Positions 32,645 to 42,407 of a stretch of 64,000 nucleotides of DNA are shown here, one piece after another. Position numbers and translations under genes: made by a program. The DNA is from Planctomycetales bacterium (GTDB lineage Bacteria > 4484-113), in contig JAUWGS010000010.1 of the NCBI GenBank assembly GCA_030606285.1, forward strand, positions 1-64,000, written 5' to 3'. How positions within the stretch are numbered: the stretch's first letter is position 1; every line of letters starts with the position of its first letter. The notes below the pieces were generated by a model. That model was not told where the DNA came from. It worked only from the letters and a program-made list of their open reading frames with translations, and did no database searches.

Positions 32645-35287
32645 CTACGGCACCGTCACGCCCAGAATCCGCAGCTCGTTAGAGATGATGCCGGAGTTCG
32701 CGAAGCTCTCCGCGAACGGGCTGGTCTTTGACCCAACCCACAAATACACTCTCCATTCTCCGGGAGCAGGAACTACAACAACAGTACCAACGACTCCGGG
32801 GCTAGGATCACGAGCCCAGTAGCCAACATTACCGTTCTGGTATATTCCATTGAGATCAAAGGTTAGGGAATTCTGGCCCGGAAGGATAGTGATGGAGATT
32901 CCGCCGGGAAGCAGGTAGTTGTCGCCGTCAATGCCGTCGCCGTTCCTATCGTAGATCCACTGGCCGCCGCCTTGAAGATCAGCCGGGAACGAACAGAACA
33001 GGTAAGCCTTGGTGCCGATGTAATCCCCGACCTGAGGCGGAGTGCCGTCGTTGAAGTTGATTGTAATACTACCATCCATAGTAGGCGGCGACGGAACCGC
33101 AACGTAGCCAAACAGCACAGGCGCGGCTACCAGCTTGGTAGGCGAGACGATGGGGTCTTTGCCGCTTGCAGCGTCGAACACGATACCCACATCCCCGCCG
33201 ATGGCACTGGACACATCAGGTGCGCGGAACTGGATGAAGTTGTCCGTCCACCCGGCACACTCGTCAGATCCAAGAAGGATCTGAAAGGGCGAGTCAGCCG
33301 AATGGTTGAGCTGCAGGATATGGCCGTGGGAGGTAGCCAGCTGGCCGGCAAGCAGGTTGAAGCCCGCGATAGTCACCTTGCTTCCACCCCTCACGCGATA
33401 CGCGTATGGCCGACCCCCCAACGTGTAGAGCGGCCACTGCCGCTTGGCGAAAGTCTCCATGTCGCCAAGGTTTACGTCATCCAGAATCGGAATGAACGAC
33501 TCGTCGAAGTTGTAAACGACGTTAAGGTAATGCCCGAAATACTCGCCGACCTCGTCGTTCGGTCTGAAGTCTGCAGGCGTACCACCCGCATCGAGTTCAA
33601 CTATGCTTATGTCACGGATGACAGGTTCACCGAGCGCCACCACCATGATGGATTGCCCGGTTATTGACGTGCGGCCGCCGGTAGCGTCAGTCGCGCGAAC
33701 CGAAGTCGTGTAAGTGCCGGCAGAGTGGTATGTATGATCAAACGAGGTCGTGCTGACGACACCGTCCTTCGGCTCTGTCTCGTCATCGCCGTAGTCGATG
33801 AGCACGGAGTAGGGACCTACCCCTCCGCCGACGCCCACGCTGAACTCGAACGTTGTGTCGTTGGCGACGCCGGCCGTGTAATCAACGTCCAGCGTGACCT
33901 GTACGGGGCTGTAGACATTCACGATGATGGAATTCGTAGAGACCTGAGGGGTGCTGCCTCCAGTTCTCACTGTGACTTCCAGCGGAATACCGGCGTCAGA
34001 GTTCAGGCTTGGAAGCCGGTCAATCGTGATCATGGAGTTGGACCAGCTTGTGATACCGCCGCTCACTGTGGTCGATCCCTGACCGGACGCACCAGCCGGG
34101 GGAGTCAAAATGACGCTCCCCACGTCGGTGCCGAAGTCGCGCCCGTAAACCTGCATCTTTTGCCCGACCTCCAGCACGTCCGGAATCACCGCGGAGAGGA
34201 AGGGAACCGCGTCTACGATGAACGCGCGCGGAGACTCGGCGGGAATCCCGCCGACAAGGACTCTGATGAGATTCGTCGTCGCGCCTTGAGGAATGACGGC
34301 GACAATCTCTGTGTCCAACCAGGTAATTATCTGCAGTTGCAGTCCGCCGATGGTAACAACGGACACTCCGCGCGAATACCCGAAGTTTACACCTGTGATA
34401 GTCACTCCGGTCCCTGCGGGCCCCCTCTCCGGGCTGATCGTACTAATGAGCGGAGCGTCCGACCCGGGGGGCACCGGTAACGGGTTGAACAGGAAGTTGG
34501 AGTTGGAGTCCACACCGCTCACGGTGACAATTACTGGGCCGGAGACAATCGGGATGTCGGGTTCGCCTGCAGGAACTATGACCTGAATACTCGTGGCACT
34601 CCACAACTCCCGTGGTTCGCCATTCAGATACTCCGTCACAACGGCGGCAGGAATCCGCGCGTCGTCCTTTCGCGTGAAGGTCACCAATGAGTCGTCACGC
34701 GATGCGCCGAAATTGAAGCCATAGACGGTCATGCGCGAACCCATCGATGCGGTGTCGTGCGAAAGATGGACAATCAGCGGCTCTCCGGTTGGCGGTCCTT
34801 CGCCGATGAAAAGCTGGGCGTTCGTCCCGCTCTGACTTGAGAGCGTGCCCACAGTCACAACGACGATTCCGCTCTCAGCGTTCTCGGGCACCAACACTTC
34901 AATGACCGTATCGCCCCAGGAGACTACGTCGAAACGCCTTCCGCCTATCGTCACCAGGGAGCTGGACTCCTCTTCATCACCGAAGTACAGACCTGTAACG
35001 GTAACGGTCTGCCCTACGTTGGTGACTCGTGGAGAGATGGCAACAATGATGGGGCGATTCGATACCCTCCCCTGCTCGGTCTCGAGCTCCTCAGGTGGAG
35101 GCACGATAATGTCTTCGCCACCGCCACCACACGAGAATGCAAGCCCCATAGTCATTGCGAGAATGACGACAGATATGAAGACTAATCCAAGGGACCTCAA
35201 GTTTTGCCGGTTTCTGGCGCTCAATGCAGGTTCCTCCTCAGCCGGTTTCCCAACTAACCAATTGATTATAGGTAATCGGCCATCCAT
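32645..35287 (-). CDS. Large lipoprotein with IPT/TIG and PKD domains
   Basis: 880 residues. A 35-residue polar N-terminus precedes the hydrophobic stretch ending LAFSC-GGGG, an unusual long n-region for a lipoprotein signal. At least four IPT/TIG repeats follow (about 75-165, 165-270, 280-365, 365-460), each of the form I-x-x-x-S/P...G-x-x-V-T-V-T-G-x-x-F-G. A PKD domain (about 470-550, VLIDYGDDE...FDHTYHSAGTYTTSVRATD) and beta-rich C-terminal domains complete it. It probably extends from the cell surface. ATG 35287 is used; TTG 35293 is possible. Minus-strand TATAAT lies at about 35320. Confidence 0.7.
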   Translation of the reverse strand: MDGRLPIINWLVGKPAEEEPALSARNRQNLRSLGLVFISVVILAMTMGLAFSCGGGGEDIIVPPPEELETEQGRVSNRPIIVAISPRVTNVGQTVTVTGLYFGDEEESSSLVTIGGRRFDVVSWGDTVIEVLVPENAESGIVVVTVGTLSSQSGTNAQLFIGEGPPTGEPLIVHLSHDTASMGSRMTVYGFNFGASRDDSLVTFTRKDDARIPAAVVTEYLNGEPRELWSATSIQVIVPAGEPDIPIVSGPVIVTVSGVDSNSNFLFNPLPVPPGSDAPLISTISPERGPAGTGVTITGVNFGYSRGVSVVTIGGLQLQIITWLDTEIVAVIPQGATTNLIRVLVGGIPAESPRAFIVDAVPFLSAVIPDVLEVGQKMQVYGRDFGTDVGSVILTPPAGASGQGSTTVSGGITSWSNSMITIDRLPSLNSDAGIPLEVTVRTGGSTPQVSTNSIIVNVYSPVQVTLDVDYTAGVANDTTFEFSVGVGGGVGPYSVLIDYGDDETEPKDGVVSTTSFDHTYHSAGTYTTSVRATDATGGRTSITGQSIMVVALGEPVIRDISIVELDAGGTPADFRPNDEVGEYFGHYLNVVYNFDESFIPILDDVNLGDMETFAKRQWPLYTLGGRPYAYRVRGGSKVTIAGFNLLAGQLATSHGHILQLNHSADSPFQILLGSDECAGWTDNFIQFRAPDVSSAIGGDVGIVFDAASGKDPIVSPTKLVAAPVLFGYVAVPSPPTMDGSITINFNDGTPPQVGDYIGTKAYLFCSFPADLQGGGQWIYDRNGDGIDGDNYLLPGGISITILPGQNSLTFDLNGIYQNGNVGYWARDPSPGVVGTVVVVPAPGEWRVYLWVGSKTSPFAESFANSGIISNELRILGVTVP

Positions 35288-35366
35288 TTTCAACTAATCG
35301 CGCGACAGGGTCGTGCGCTCTTATTATACCCGCGCTATCGCGCGTATACAACGAGTCCTGTCGGAG

Positions 35367-37997
35367 CTAAACGTTGCCAGCGATTATCACGACATAACCA
35401 TCAGGCGCGAAGTTGCTGCGAAACGCTGCGTTTACCTCTTCCAGTGTCAGCCCGTTGACAATCTGTTGATATCGCTGGAAGTAGTCTATGCCCAGGTCGT
35501 AGTGGGCTATCTCTGCAAAGGCGCTGGCAATGGCGCCGATGTTATTCAGCCTTACAACGAAATTGCCGGTCAGATAGGACTTCGCCCTGTTTAGCTCCAG
35601 CTCTGTGGCTCCCTCATCGTACATCCTCCGCCACTCAGCCAGTGCCAGATCTGTGGCCTGCTCCACATTGTCGGGATTCACCTGGATGTAGATTACCCAC
35701 GGCCCACTGCCCCGGCCTGCGCCCGTGAAACTGTAGCTACCGTAGGTCAGGCCCGCGACTGCGCGCAGCCTGTCGTTCAGGCGCGAGGCGAAATCGCCCC
35801 CGAAGATGTAGTTTGCCACTGCCGCAGCGTAATAGTCGGGCGCCAGACGTGTTATGCCAGGGCGCATCACCAGAATGGTGGCGTTCGAGCGGCCCGGCAT
35901 TTCGAGCTTCACCTGATCCCGGTCCAGCTTGCGGGTATCTCTGGACCGCATGTACAAAGGCTCGTCGTTCACCACCCCACCAGACCATTCTCCAAGCTTC
36001 CCGGTGATGAGATCAATCATTTGCCCGGAGTCCATGTCACCGGCTATCGACAGAACTGCGCCTTCCGGTACCGCGTAAAGGCTGTGGAAATCGACCATTT
36101 CCTGACGCGTGATGGTTTGAACTGTCTCCGTCCTGCCGCTCACCGGCGTGCCGTAGGGATGGTCCAGGCCGTACAGCATCGTGCGTCCGTGCCTGTACGC
36201 CCGCTCAAAAGTGTCGTCCTCCATGCGGCTGATGGTGTTGAGCGTATGCGCGCGAACGCGGTCAACTTGCTCCTGCGGAAACGCCGGCTGCATAAGCTCT
36301 TCCGCTAGCAGGCCGACCAGCTTCCGGACATCCTCAGCCAAACACCTCCCGCCAAAGGCGACGTACTCACGGTTAGCTTGGAAGGACAGGCCCATGCCGT
36401 TGTCCTCCAGCAATTCGGCAATCTGGAGTTTAGCGCGAGCCTTAGTTCCTTCTGAGAGCATCCGAGCGGTCATATATGCCAGCCCGGCCTTGCCTTCGGG
36501 CTCGAACACGCTGCCACAGCGAATGCGCCCCGAGATGGCTACAGTCGAGTTGTAGTGGCTCTCCTTGACGAGCACAAGCATGCCATTAGGCAGGCGACGT
36601 TCGACCACATTCTCCGCATCAAGCGGTGCGCGCCCACGAGGGGCATCACTTGCAGCCGGACGACCAGCCATAGCCGCACTGCGGTGCGGTGGTTCAGCCA
36701 TCGAAGCCATCGAGCTGCCGTCCGCCGCACCGGTGCTCTCACCGGAGCGAACACCCTGGTAATAGCCCACGGTGGAATTGTCTGTAGTCAGGTAGTGACC
36801 TGCAACTCGCCGCACGTCTTCGTCCGATACCGCCTCGATCCCTGGAAGGTAGCAGTCGATGTCCCGGTAAGAAGAAGCCAGCTCGAAGGTCAGGATCGCA
36901 TCGGCCTCATCCTCCACAGAGTCCCGGCTGTAGACGAAACCGGCACGGGCTTGCTTCTTGGCGCGCTTGAGCTCCTGCTCCGCAACCCCCTCGGCAGCGA
37001 TACGCTCGATTTCCTCAATAGCCGACTTCTCAGCGTCCTCAAGCGCAGTGCCTTCGTTGAGTGCGACGCTGACAAGGAACAAGAACGGATCACAATGAGT
37101 GAAGCAGCCACTGGATGCGCCCACTGCTCCCGCCCTGCCGGACTCAACCAAACGCTGATACAGCCTGCATGTACGCCCGCCCCCAAGTACATTCGCCAGC
37201 ACGTCCAGAGCATAGGCATCAGGATGGCGACTGCTGGGCGCATGCCAACCAATGAGAAGGTAATCGTTGTTTCCTGTACGGCGCAAAATCAGACGACGCT
37301 GTCCCTGCTGGGGCGGCTCACAGGGAATGCGTGAAATCACATCACCGCCGGATGGTATGGCAGCGAAATGCTTCTCGATGCTGGCCAGCATCTCATCGGG
37401 CTCGAAATCACCAACGGCTACGACCAGCGCATTGTCCGGACGGTAGTGGCGGTCATAGTATTCACGCACCTGGTCTACCGTCATGCGCTCCACATCACTG
37501 CTCCAACCGATTGTCGGAATCGCGTAGGGATGAGCGACAAAAGCTGTTGCGCGAAGGCTCTTGTAGAGCAGGGCCGGCGGTGAGTCGTCGCTTTGCTCAA
37601 GCTCGTTTCTCACTACCACTACTTCACTGGCGTGCTCTTCTGCGTCGAACGCGAGATTCCGCATCCGGTCAGCCTCAAGCTCAAGCGCCAGCTCTATCTT
37701 GTCCGCTGGAACAATTTCGTAGTAAACAGTCTTGTCCACCCACGTGTATGCATTGTTGTCTGCACCGATAAGAGTGAGGAGACGGTCGAACTCGCCGGTG
37801 GGATGCTTGTGAGTTCCCTTGAACATCCCGTGTTCGAGCAAATGCGATATGCCGGTGATACCGGGCCGCTCGTGCTTGCTGCCCACCCGGTATGCGATGC
37901 TAAGCGAGATAATGGGCGCAACGCGATTCTGCTTCAGCAGAATCAGGAGGCCGTTACCCAGCCGGTGCTCAGTGATGTTCTCCACGTTCAGCGCCAT
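35367..37997 (-). CDS. M16 family zinc peptidase, two fused halves
   Basis: 876 residues from ATG 37997. The N-terminal half carries the inverted zinc motif HLLEH (about residue 50) and the downstream LELEADRM glutamate. The second half (from about 440) repeats the fold without HxxEH and keeps TYGSYSFTGAGRGSG, as in the inactive partner domain. Together they form the clam-shell of pitrilysin/PqqL-like enzymes that degrade short peptides. No signal peptide is apparent, so it is probably cytosolic. A longer in-frame N-terminus overlaps the dehydrogenase gene and is rejected. Confidence 0.85.
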   Translation of the reverse strand: MALNVENITEHRLGNGLLILLKQNRVAPIISLSIAYRVGSKHERPGITGISHLLEHGMFKGTHKHPTGEFDRLLTLIGADNNAYTWVDKTVYYEIVPADKIELALELEADRMRNLAFDAEEHASEVVVVRNELEQSDDSPPALLYKSLRATAFVAHPYAIPTIGWSSDVERMTVDQVREYYDRHYRPDNALVVAVGDFEPDEMLASIEKHFAAIPSGGDVISRIPCEPPQQGQRRLILRRTGNNDYLLIGWHAPSSRHPDAYALDVLANVLGGGRTCRLYQRLVESGRAGAVGASSGCFTHCDPFLFLVSVALNEGTALEDAEKSAIEEIERIAAEGVAEQELKRAKKQARAGFVYSRDSVEDEADAILTFELASSYRDIDCYLPGIEAVSDEDVRRVAGHYLTTDNSTVGYYQGVRSGESTGAADGSSMASMAEPPHRSAAMAGRPAASDAPRGRAPLDAENVVERRLPNGMLVLVKESHYNSTVAISGRIRCGSVFEPEGKAGLAYMTARMLSEGTKARAKLQIAELLEDNGMGLSFQANREYVAFGGRCLAEDVRKLVGLLAEELMQPAFPQEQVDRVRAHTLNTISRMEDDTFERAYRHGRTMLYGLDHPYGTPVSGRTETVQTITRQEMVDFHSLYAVPEGAVLSIAGDMDSGQMIDLITGKLGEWSGGVVNDEPLYMRSRDTRKLDRDQVKLEMPGRSNATILVMRPGITRLAPDYYAAAVANYIFGGDFASRLNDRLRAVAGLTYGSYSFTGAGRGSGPWVIYIQVNPDNVEQATDLALAEWRRMYDEGATELELNRAKSYLTGNFVVRLNNIGAIASAFAEIAHYDLGIDYFQRYQQIVNGLTLEEVNAAFRSNFAPDGYVVIIAGNV

Positions 37998-38089
37998 ATC
38001 CGTTCGCCTGGCGGAATCCCCACAATGCCCGCCGACGCTCAAAACAGCCTTAGTTCGTCTCCGTCCTTTAGCCCAGGTAATCCTCCACT

Positions 38090-39100
38090 TCAGTATCCGG
38101 CCTGGCAGTCCACAACTTCTTCGAGCGGCTCTCCGGCCAGATGGCGGCGGAGATTGCGCGCGAAGAGCGCCGATTGCCGCTCCCAGAAGTGCGGTGAGAC
38201 TGCGGCCACGTGCGGAGAAATCAGCACATTCGGCGCCTTCCACAGGGGCGACCCCGGCGGCAGAGGCTCTTCAGCAAACACGTCCAGCACGGCACCGCCC
38301 AGCCAGCCGTCTTTCTCCCAGCGTCCGTTCCGCTCATTGTAGCCAAGCGCCCGCATCAGCGCTGCTTCATCAGTAGTGCATCCACGGCCAATGCTGGCAA
38401 AGACCGCGCCGGGTTTCATCCAACCGAACACCTCAGCACTGAAGAATCCGTCAGTCTCATCGGTGGCCGCCAGGGCATTGATGGCCAAATCGCACTGTGG
38501 CAGCATTTCCCGGATTCCTTCATCCGTGAAAACCTCATCGGCACTCTGCGCCGGGAGCTGACGGCGCCTGTAGACCATAATCCGGCTGCCCAGCAAATGG
38601 AGAACAGCCGCCAGGCGGCTGCCAATAGCACCGTACCCGAATACTCCCACGGTCATCGTGGAGAATTCTCTCAGTTCGCGCCAGAGATCCCAGTATTCAT
38701 CCCGTCCCCAGTGATGCTTGCGCTGATGGTCGCCGAGTCCGGGCAGCCGCCTGAAGAAGCCCAGAAGCATGCCCAACAGATGCTCCACAACAACCGGTGC
38801 GTTCACAACCGCTGAATTGGTGAGCGTTATACCGTAGCGGGCAACCTCGCTAAAGCTGCTGCCGCGGATTCCAGCGGCGCAGGAGTGAAACCATTTGAGG
38901 TTTGATGCCAGCGCCATAATATCCGGCTCAAGCTGCCAGCCCCAGATCACCTCCGCATCTGCCGCACGACGGAAGTAGTCGCGCCGTTGCCGATTCCAGT
39001 GGAACTCCACAGAAGGGAACTCGTCAATCAGTTTCGAAAGAAGCTCTGGCGGTAGCGACCAAGCGGGATGCTCAACGGCCAGATTGGCTACGACCAGCAT
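38090..39100 (-). CDS. D-isomer-specific 2-hydroxyacid dehydrogenase
   Basis: 336 residues. The NAD-binding loop is GVFGYGAIGSRLA. Further motifs are CDLAINALAATDET, a variant of the usual NxLPxTxxT segment, ASIGRG, and catalytic His in ISPHVAA. It acts on an unidentified 2-keto or 2-hydroxy acid with NAD(P)H. The C-terminus ends about 92 nt upstream of the M16 gene on the same strand. Confidence 0.82.
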   Translation of the reverse strand: MLVVANLAVEHPAWSLPPELLSKLIDEFPSVEFHWNRQRRDYFRRAADAEVIWGWQLEPDIMALASNLKWFHSCAAGIRGSSFSEVARYGITLTNSAVVNAPVVVEHLLGMLLGFFRRLPGLGDHQRKHHWGRDEYWDLWRELREFSTMTVGVFGYGAIGSRLAAVLHLLGSRIMVYRRRQLPAQSADEVFTDEGIREMLPQCDLAINALAATDETDGFFSAEVFGWMKPGAVFASIGRGCTTDEAALMRALGYNERNGRWEKDGWLGGAVLDVFAEEPLPPGSPLWKAPNVLISPHVAAVSPHFWERQSALFARNLRRHLAGEPLEEVVDCQAGY

Positions 39101-39169
39101 GGGTAAGTTATAACATGCAGCACCTGGATACTGCCGTCCAAGTTGGCAGTGAGCGAACGCGTGAGCAGA

Positions 39170-39718
39170 CTACTGATAGGCTTCCGGCCCTGCGCCTGAC
39201 GCTCCAGCCTGGTGGGCAAGGAAGTCCTCCATCTCTGGAGTGATTTCCTCCGGATGCATATCCGGGTCCACTGCAATCCAGTATGTGTCATCGCACTCAG
39301 TACAGCGAACCTGGACCCTCTCAACAGTCCTGGTCTGCCGCAAACCGGCTTCCTCTTCCCAGCTGGTGGCCGTCTCTGATTGAACGATTCCGGTCAAGAG
39401 TTCGTGTGCAGTACGATGGCGGCACACCTGACACACCCTCTGGAAGGTCTTGCCCTGAATCAGACCTGAACGCGGCACCCAGGAAAAGTCGTCACCGGTC
39501 CCGGTGCCGTTGCATACCCGGCAGACCGCTTTGTCATTGCCGATCAAACCGCGCCCACCGCAGTATTTGCACTCAGGCATCTTGACTATGTGTCCCTTGC
39601 CCCCGCACTTCGGGCATGTAACCGGCGTTTGCCGTTTGACCAGGCCAAGGAACGACACAGTCTCAATGAACGTAATGCCCGTGCCCCCGCAATCCGCGCA
39701 TTTTTCCTTTACGAGCAT
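39170..39718 (-). CDS. DnaJ-type zinc-finger protein without J domain
   Basis: 182 residues from ATG 39718 (GAAAGGA upstream; TAAACT-like -10 near 39747). Four CxxCxGxG-type units (CADCGGTG, CPKCGGKG, CKYCGGRG, CRVCNGTG) match the DnaJ cysteine-rich domain, which binds two zinc ions and helps hold unfolded protein. No J domain or DnaJ C-terminal domain is present. A further CQVC and CTEC pair follows. The role may be thiol/disulfide or client binding; the target is unknown. Confidence 0.7.
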   Translation of the reverse strand: MLVKEKCADCGGTGITFIETVSFLGLVKRQTPVTCPKCGGKGHIVKMPECKYCGGRGLIGNDKAVCRVCNGTGTGDDFSWVPRSGLIQGKTFQRVCQVCRHRTAHELLTGIVQSETATSWEEEAGLRQTRTVERVQVRCTECDDTYWIAVDPDMHPEEITPEMEDFLAHQAGASGAGPEAYQ

Positions 39719-39934
39719 CGTCCTTTCGCACCCCCTAGTCTTAGTACATAGTTTACCACAGTCCGCCGCGTGCCAGTACCTGCTGCCTGGAGCACAGCGC
39801 AAGTCAAACTTACCATCTGAAACGCTTCTAACCAGACAGATGGGTACAGGAGTGCTCGAAGTGCCGTGTGACGCGGATGAAACCCCAATCACTTGAGTAT
39901 CGGCGGCTTGACCCACTTCGCTCCCGGTGGGGCG

Positions 39935-40582
39935 CTACTGGGTGGACTGCTTTGGCACCTTCACACTGAGCTTGCGAAGCCGCCCGTCGCTCTTACTGAA
40001 CTTGGCTGTGACCTCCATCGTTCTAGCGAGGTTGAACTGAATACCTTCCTCAGTCTTGATGGGCGGGAGCAAGAACCACGCGAATATCTTGTTTTCGAGC
40101 ACAACGAAGCGTGCGGCCGGTTTACCGAAAAGCTCGATCAGATCGTCCGGCTCCAGGTTCTCAAGCTCAGTTCCCCCAAACTCAACGTCCCCACCACCTT
40201 CCATGTCAGCCCATTTGCTGAGCGTAAGTGTCACCGACGTTATGATACTGTCGTTGGAGCTAATCTTCAGCGTTCCTTGAGAGTCGATAGGAGTGTTCGC
40301 CCGTCCGAGCGGCACGTAATATTCAGCACTCTTGCTCGTGCCGAATTCACTGGTGACACGTGGTCGTCCGAGGAAGGCGATGGTTCGGTCGAAGTTCCCA
40401 CCCAGGCGGATTCCCACTCCGAAATCCTCTGCAAGCAGCAACACACGAGCCTCTGTGAATTCCTTCTGACTTGTGCCGAATGCCGATTGCAGATCGATTG
40501 TGCCGGTCAGCACCAGAGCGGCAACAATGGCCACGATGACCAGTATCACCAAAGCTCTAACCACTAACTTCAAGCATCTCAC
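39935..40582 (-). CDS. Membrane-anchored protein of unknown function
   Basis: 215 residues from GTG 40582. One N-terminal hydrophobic helix (about 8-28), then a beta-rich extracytoplasmic domain. No family recognised. GAGGTG precedes the start. It is AT-richer than the surrounding genes. Confidence 0.5.
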   Translation of the reverse strand: MRCLKLVVRALVILVIVAIVAALVLTGTIDLQSAFGTSQKEFTEARVLLLAEDFGVGIRLGGNFDRTIAFLGRPRVTSEFGTSKSAEYYVPLGRANTPIDSQGTLKISSNDSIITSVTLTLSKWADMEGGGDVEFGGTELENLEPDDLIELFGKPAARFVVLENKIFAWFLLPPIKTEEGIQFNLARTMEVTAKFSKSDGRLRKLSVKVPKQSTQ

Positions 40583-40677
40583 CTCTACATGCTATTAGAC
40601 AACCGAACCGAGTAATTGTTCACTCGGGGGACAATTTGCTTGCTGGCGAAGACCTTGCTCACTGCACCTGCCATTCC

Positions 40678-41223
40678 CTACTGCTTGAACTCCCAGGGCA
40701 CCTTGTGGAACGTGCGGGGGTAGACCTCACGCGCCAACCTCTCGTAGACGCCCTTGAAGTGAAGCCAGTCCTTCTTGTAGTTCTCAGAGATTGTGATGCT
40801 CAACGTCTTCGCCGGTACTCCAACGGCTATCATCTCCTCTGGCACTTCGAAACCGTTGCGTACCACCGCTCCTTCCGCGACGACCGCCCAGCGTTTCACA
40901 ATCGCCCAGTCGCTCACAATGGCTCCCATCCCAATTATGGCGTAGTCCTCGACCGTGCAGTTGTGAAGTATTGAGCCATGTCCAACGGTTACATGGGAGC
41001 CCACGCGGGTGATTTCACCCGGGCGTGCGTGTATCACGCAATTATCCTCCACACTGGTGCCATTACCGATCTCTATCCGCCCGTAATCACCGCGGATTCT
41101 GGCGCCGGCGGCGATGTAAGTGCTCTGCCCGATTACCACGTTACCGATGACGGTAGCAGAATCACAAACATAGGTGCCGCTGCCGATTTCGGGGACGAAC
41201 CCGTCAATCTCATAGACGGCCAT
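40678..41223 (-). CDS. Gamma-carbonic-anhydrase-like left-handed beta-helix protein
   Basis: 181 residues. Hexapeptide repeats (IGNVVI, IAAGAR, IEIGNG) form a left-handed beta helix. Histidines in NCVIHAR and TVGHGSILHN occupy the zinc-ligand positions of the YrdA/PaaY group. Many members are of unproven activity. ATG 41223; divergent from corA. Confidence 0.82.
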   Translation of the reverse strand: MAVYEIDGFVPEIGSGTYVCDSATVIGNVVIGQSTYIAAGARIRGDYGRIEIGNGTSVEDNCVIHARPGEITRVGSHVTVGHGSILHNCTVEDYAIIGMGAIVSDWAIVKRWAVVAEGAVVRNGFEVPEEMIAVGVPAKTLSITISENYKKDWLHFKGVYERLAREVYPRTFHKVPWEFKQ

Positions 41224-41288
41224 AGAGGTTTACTCCATCACGCAACTCAATGGGTTATACCCAGAATCGCCCGGTCAGAACAGCCGGA

Positions 41289-41318
41289 TTGCGTTCGTAG
41301 AGGATTCTCGACTAGAAT
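41289..41318 (+). promoter_or_regulatory. Promoter of corA giving a leaderless mRNA
   Basis: TTGCGT (41289-41294), 18-nt spacer, TAGAAT (41313-41318). The start codon at 41325 is 7 nt after the -10 box, where transcription should begin. Confidence 0.6.
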
Positions 41319-41324
41319 TGCCCC

Positions 41325-42404
41325 ATGCGGATACCTGTCAGTGGCTTTCGCATTGTCGGCGAACACATTGAGCGGATTGCACCGGGCACAATGGAAGATG
41401 TCGTGGCGCACGTCCGCTCGCCCGAGTTCGTCTGGCTGGATTTAGACCTGCAGAATGCGCCGGTGGCGGAAGTGGTCGAGCTGCTGGAGGATCGCCTGGA
41501 TTTCCATCCTCTCGTCGTTGAAGAGTGCGTAACTCCGGATGTCTACCAGCCCAAGGCAGAAGAAGAGAGCGGCTACAAATTCTTCATCTTTCATTACTTC
41601 CGCGAGGGGCGCAAAGGCTACCTGAAAGCCAGCGAAGTCAACGTGTATCTGGGCGAGAACTTCGTGATGACACTGCACCGCAGTGCCATTCCAACTTACC
41701 TGGTACAGTTCGCTCAGAACCTGCCGGAAGACCTTTTCCTGTTTAAAGACAAGTCGGTCATCTTTCTCTACCACATCCTGGATGTGCTCATTGACGATTA
41801 CTTTCGCACGCTGAACCTCATCCAGAACCGTGGCGACGAGATCGAATTCAGTATGCTCGCCCCCGCAGACCTGCCGGCTCCGGTTAGCAAAGAACAGCGA
41901 CTCCGGCTGAGACGGCTGAAGAAAAAAGACCAGCTGGCGCTAATGAAGGAGATCCTCGCTCAGCGCCACAACCTTGCGCTGATGCGGAAGTCCCTGCAGA
42001 TGGAACTCTCCATCCTCCGAGAACAGGTCGAGGCATACGAAGAGCCGGCAACTCCCCTCGCTATCCCGGACGAGGAGCGTGAGGAGATCGTCGTGTACCT
42101 CGGAGGGCTGGTCAACCATATCGAGCAGGCGTTGCAGATTGTCGAGCAGGAACGCGAGATACTGACCCAGATCCTTGAACTTCACTCCATTGTGCTGAAT
42201 ACACGCAGCAACGAGGTGATGCGGGTCCTGACCGTCTTCGCCGCCATATTCATTCCGCTCATGTTCATCACCAGCTTTTACGGAATGAACCTGCAACGCA
42301 TCCATGGCGAAGACTGGAGCGGCTTCATCTGGTTGCTTGATTTGATTATGCTGGCTGTGGCTAGCGGCATGCTATATTACTTCCACCGAAAGGACTGGCT
42401 CTAG
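41325..42404 (+). CDS. corA: CorA family magnesium/divalent metal channel
   Basis: 359 residues. A long soluble N-terminal domain, then a stalk helix (about 185-290) and two C-terminal membrane helices. The signature YGMN is in FITSFYGMNLQ (about 316-319). It forms a pentameric channel for Mg2+ (or Co2+/Ni2+). No ribosome site is visible, fitting leaderless translation. It is followed after 3 nt by the phosphatase gene. Confidence 0.9.
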   Translation: MRIPVSGFRIVGEHIERIAPGTMEDVVAHVRSPEFVWLDLDLQNAPVAEVVELLEDRLDFHPLVVEECVTPDVYQPKAEEESGYKFFIFHYFREGRKGYLKASEVNVYLGENFVMTLHRSAIPTYLVQFAQNLPEDLFLFKDKSVIFLYHILDVLIDDYFRTLNLIQNRGDEIEFSMLAPADLPAPVSKEQRLRLRRLKKKDQLALMKEILAQRHNLALMRKSLQMELSILREQVEAYEEPATPLAIPDEEREEIVVYLGGLVNHIEQALQIVEQEREILTQILELHSIVLNTRSNEVMRVLTVFAAIFIPLMFITSFYGMNLQRIHGEDWSGFIWLLDLIMLAVASGMLYYFHRKDWL

Positions 42405-42407
42405 TCA

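Noticed and set aside
33725-34480. 251-codon plus-strand open frame
   Set aside because: Antisense to the TIG-domain lipoprotein.
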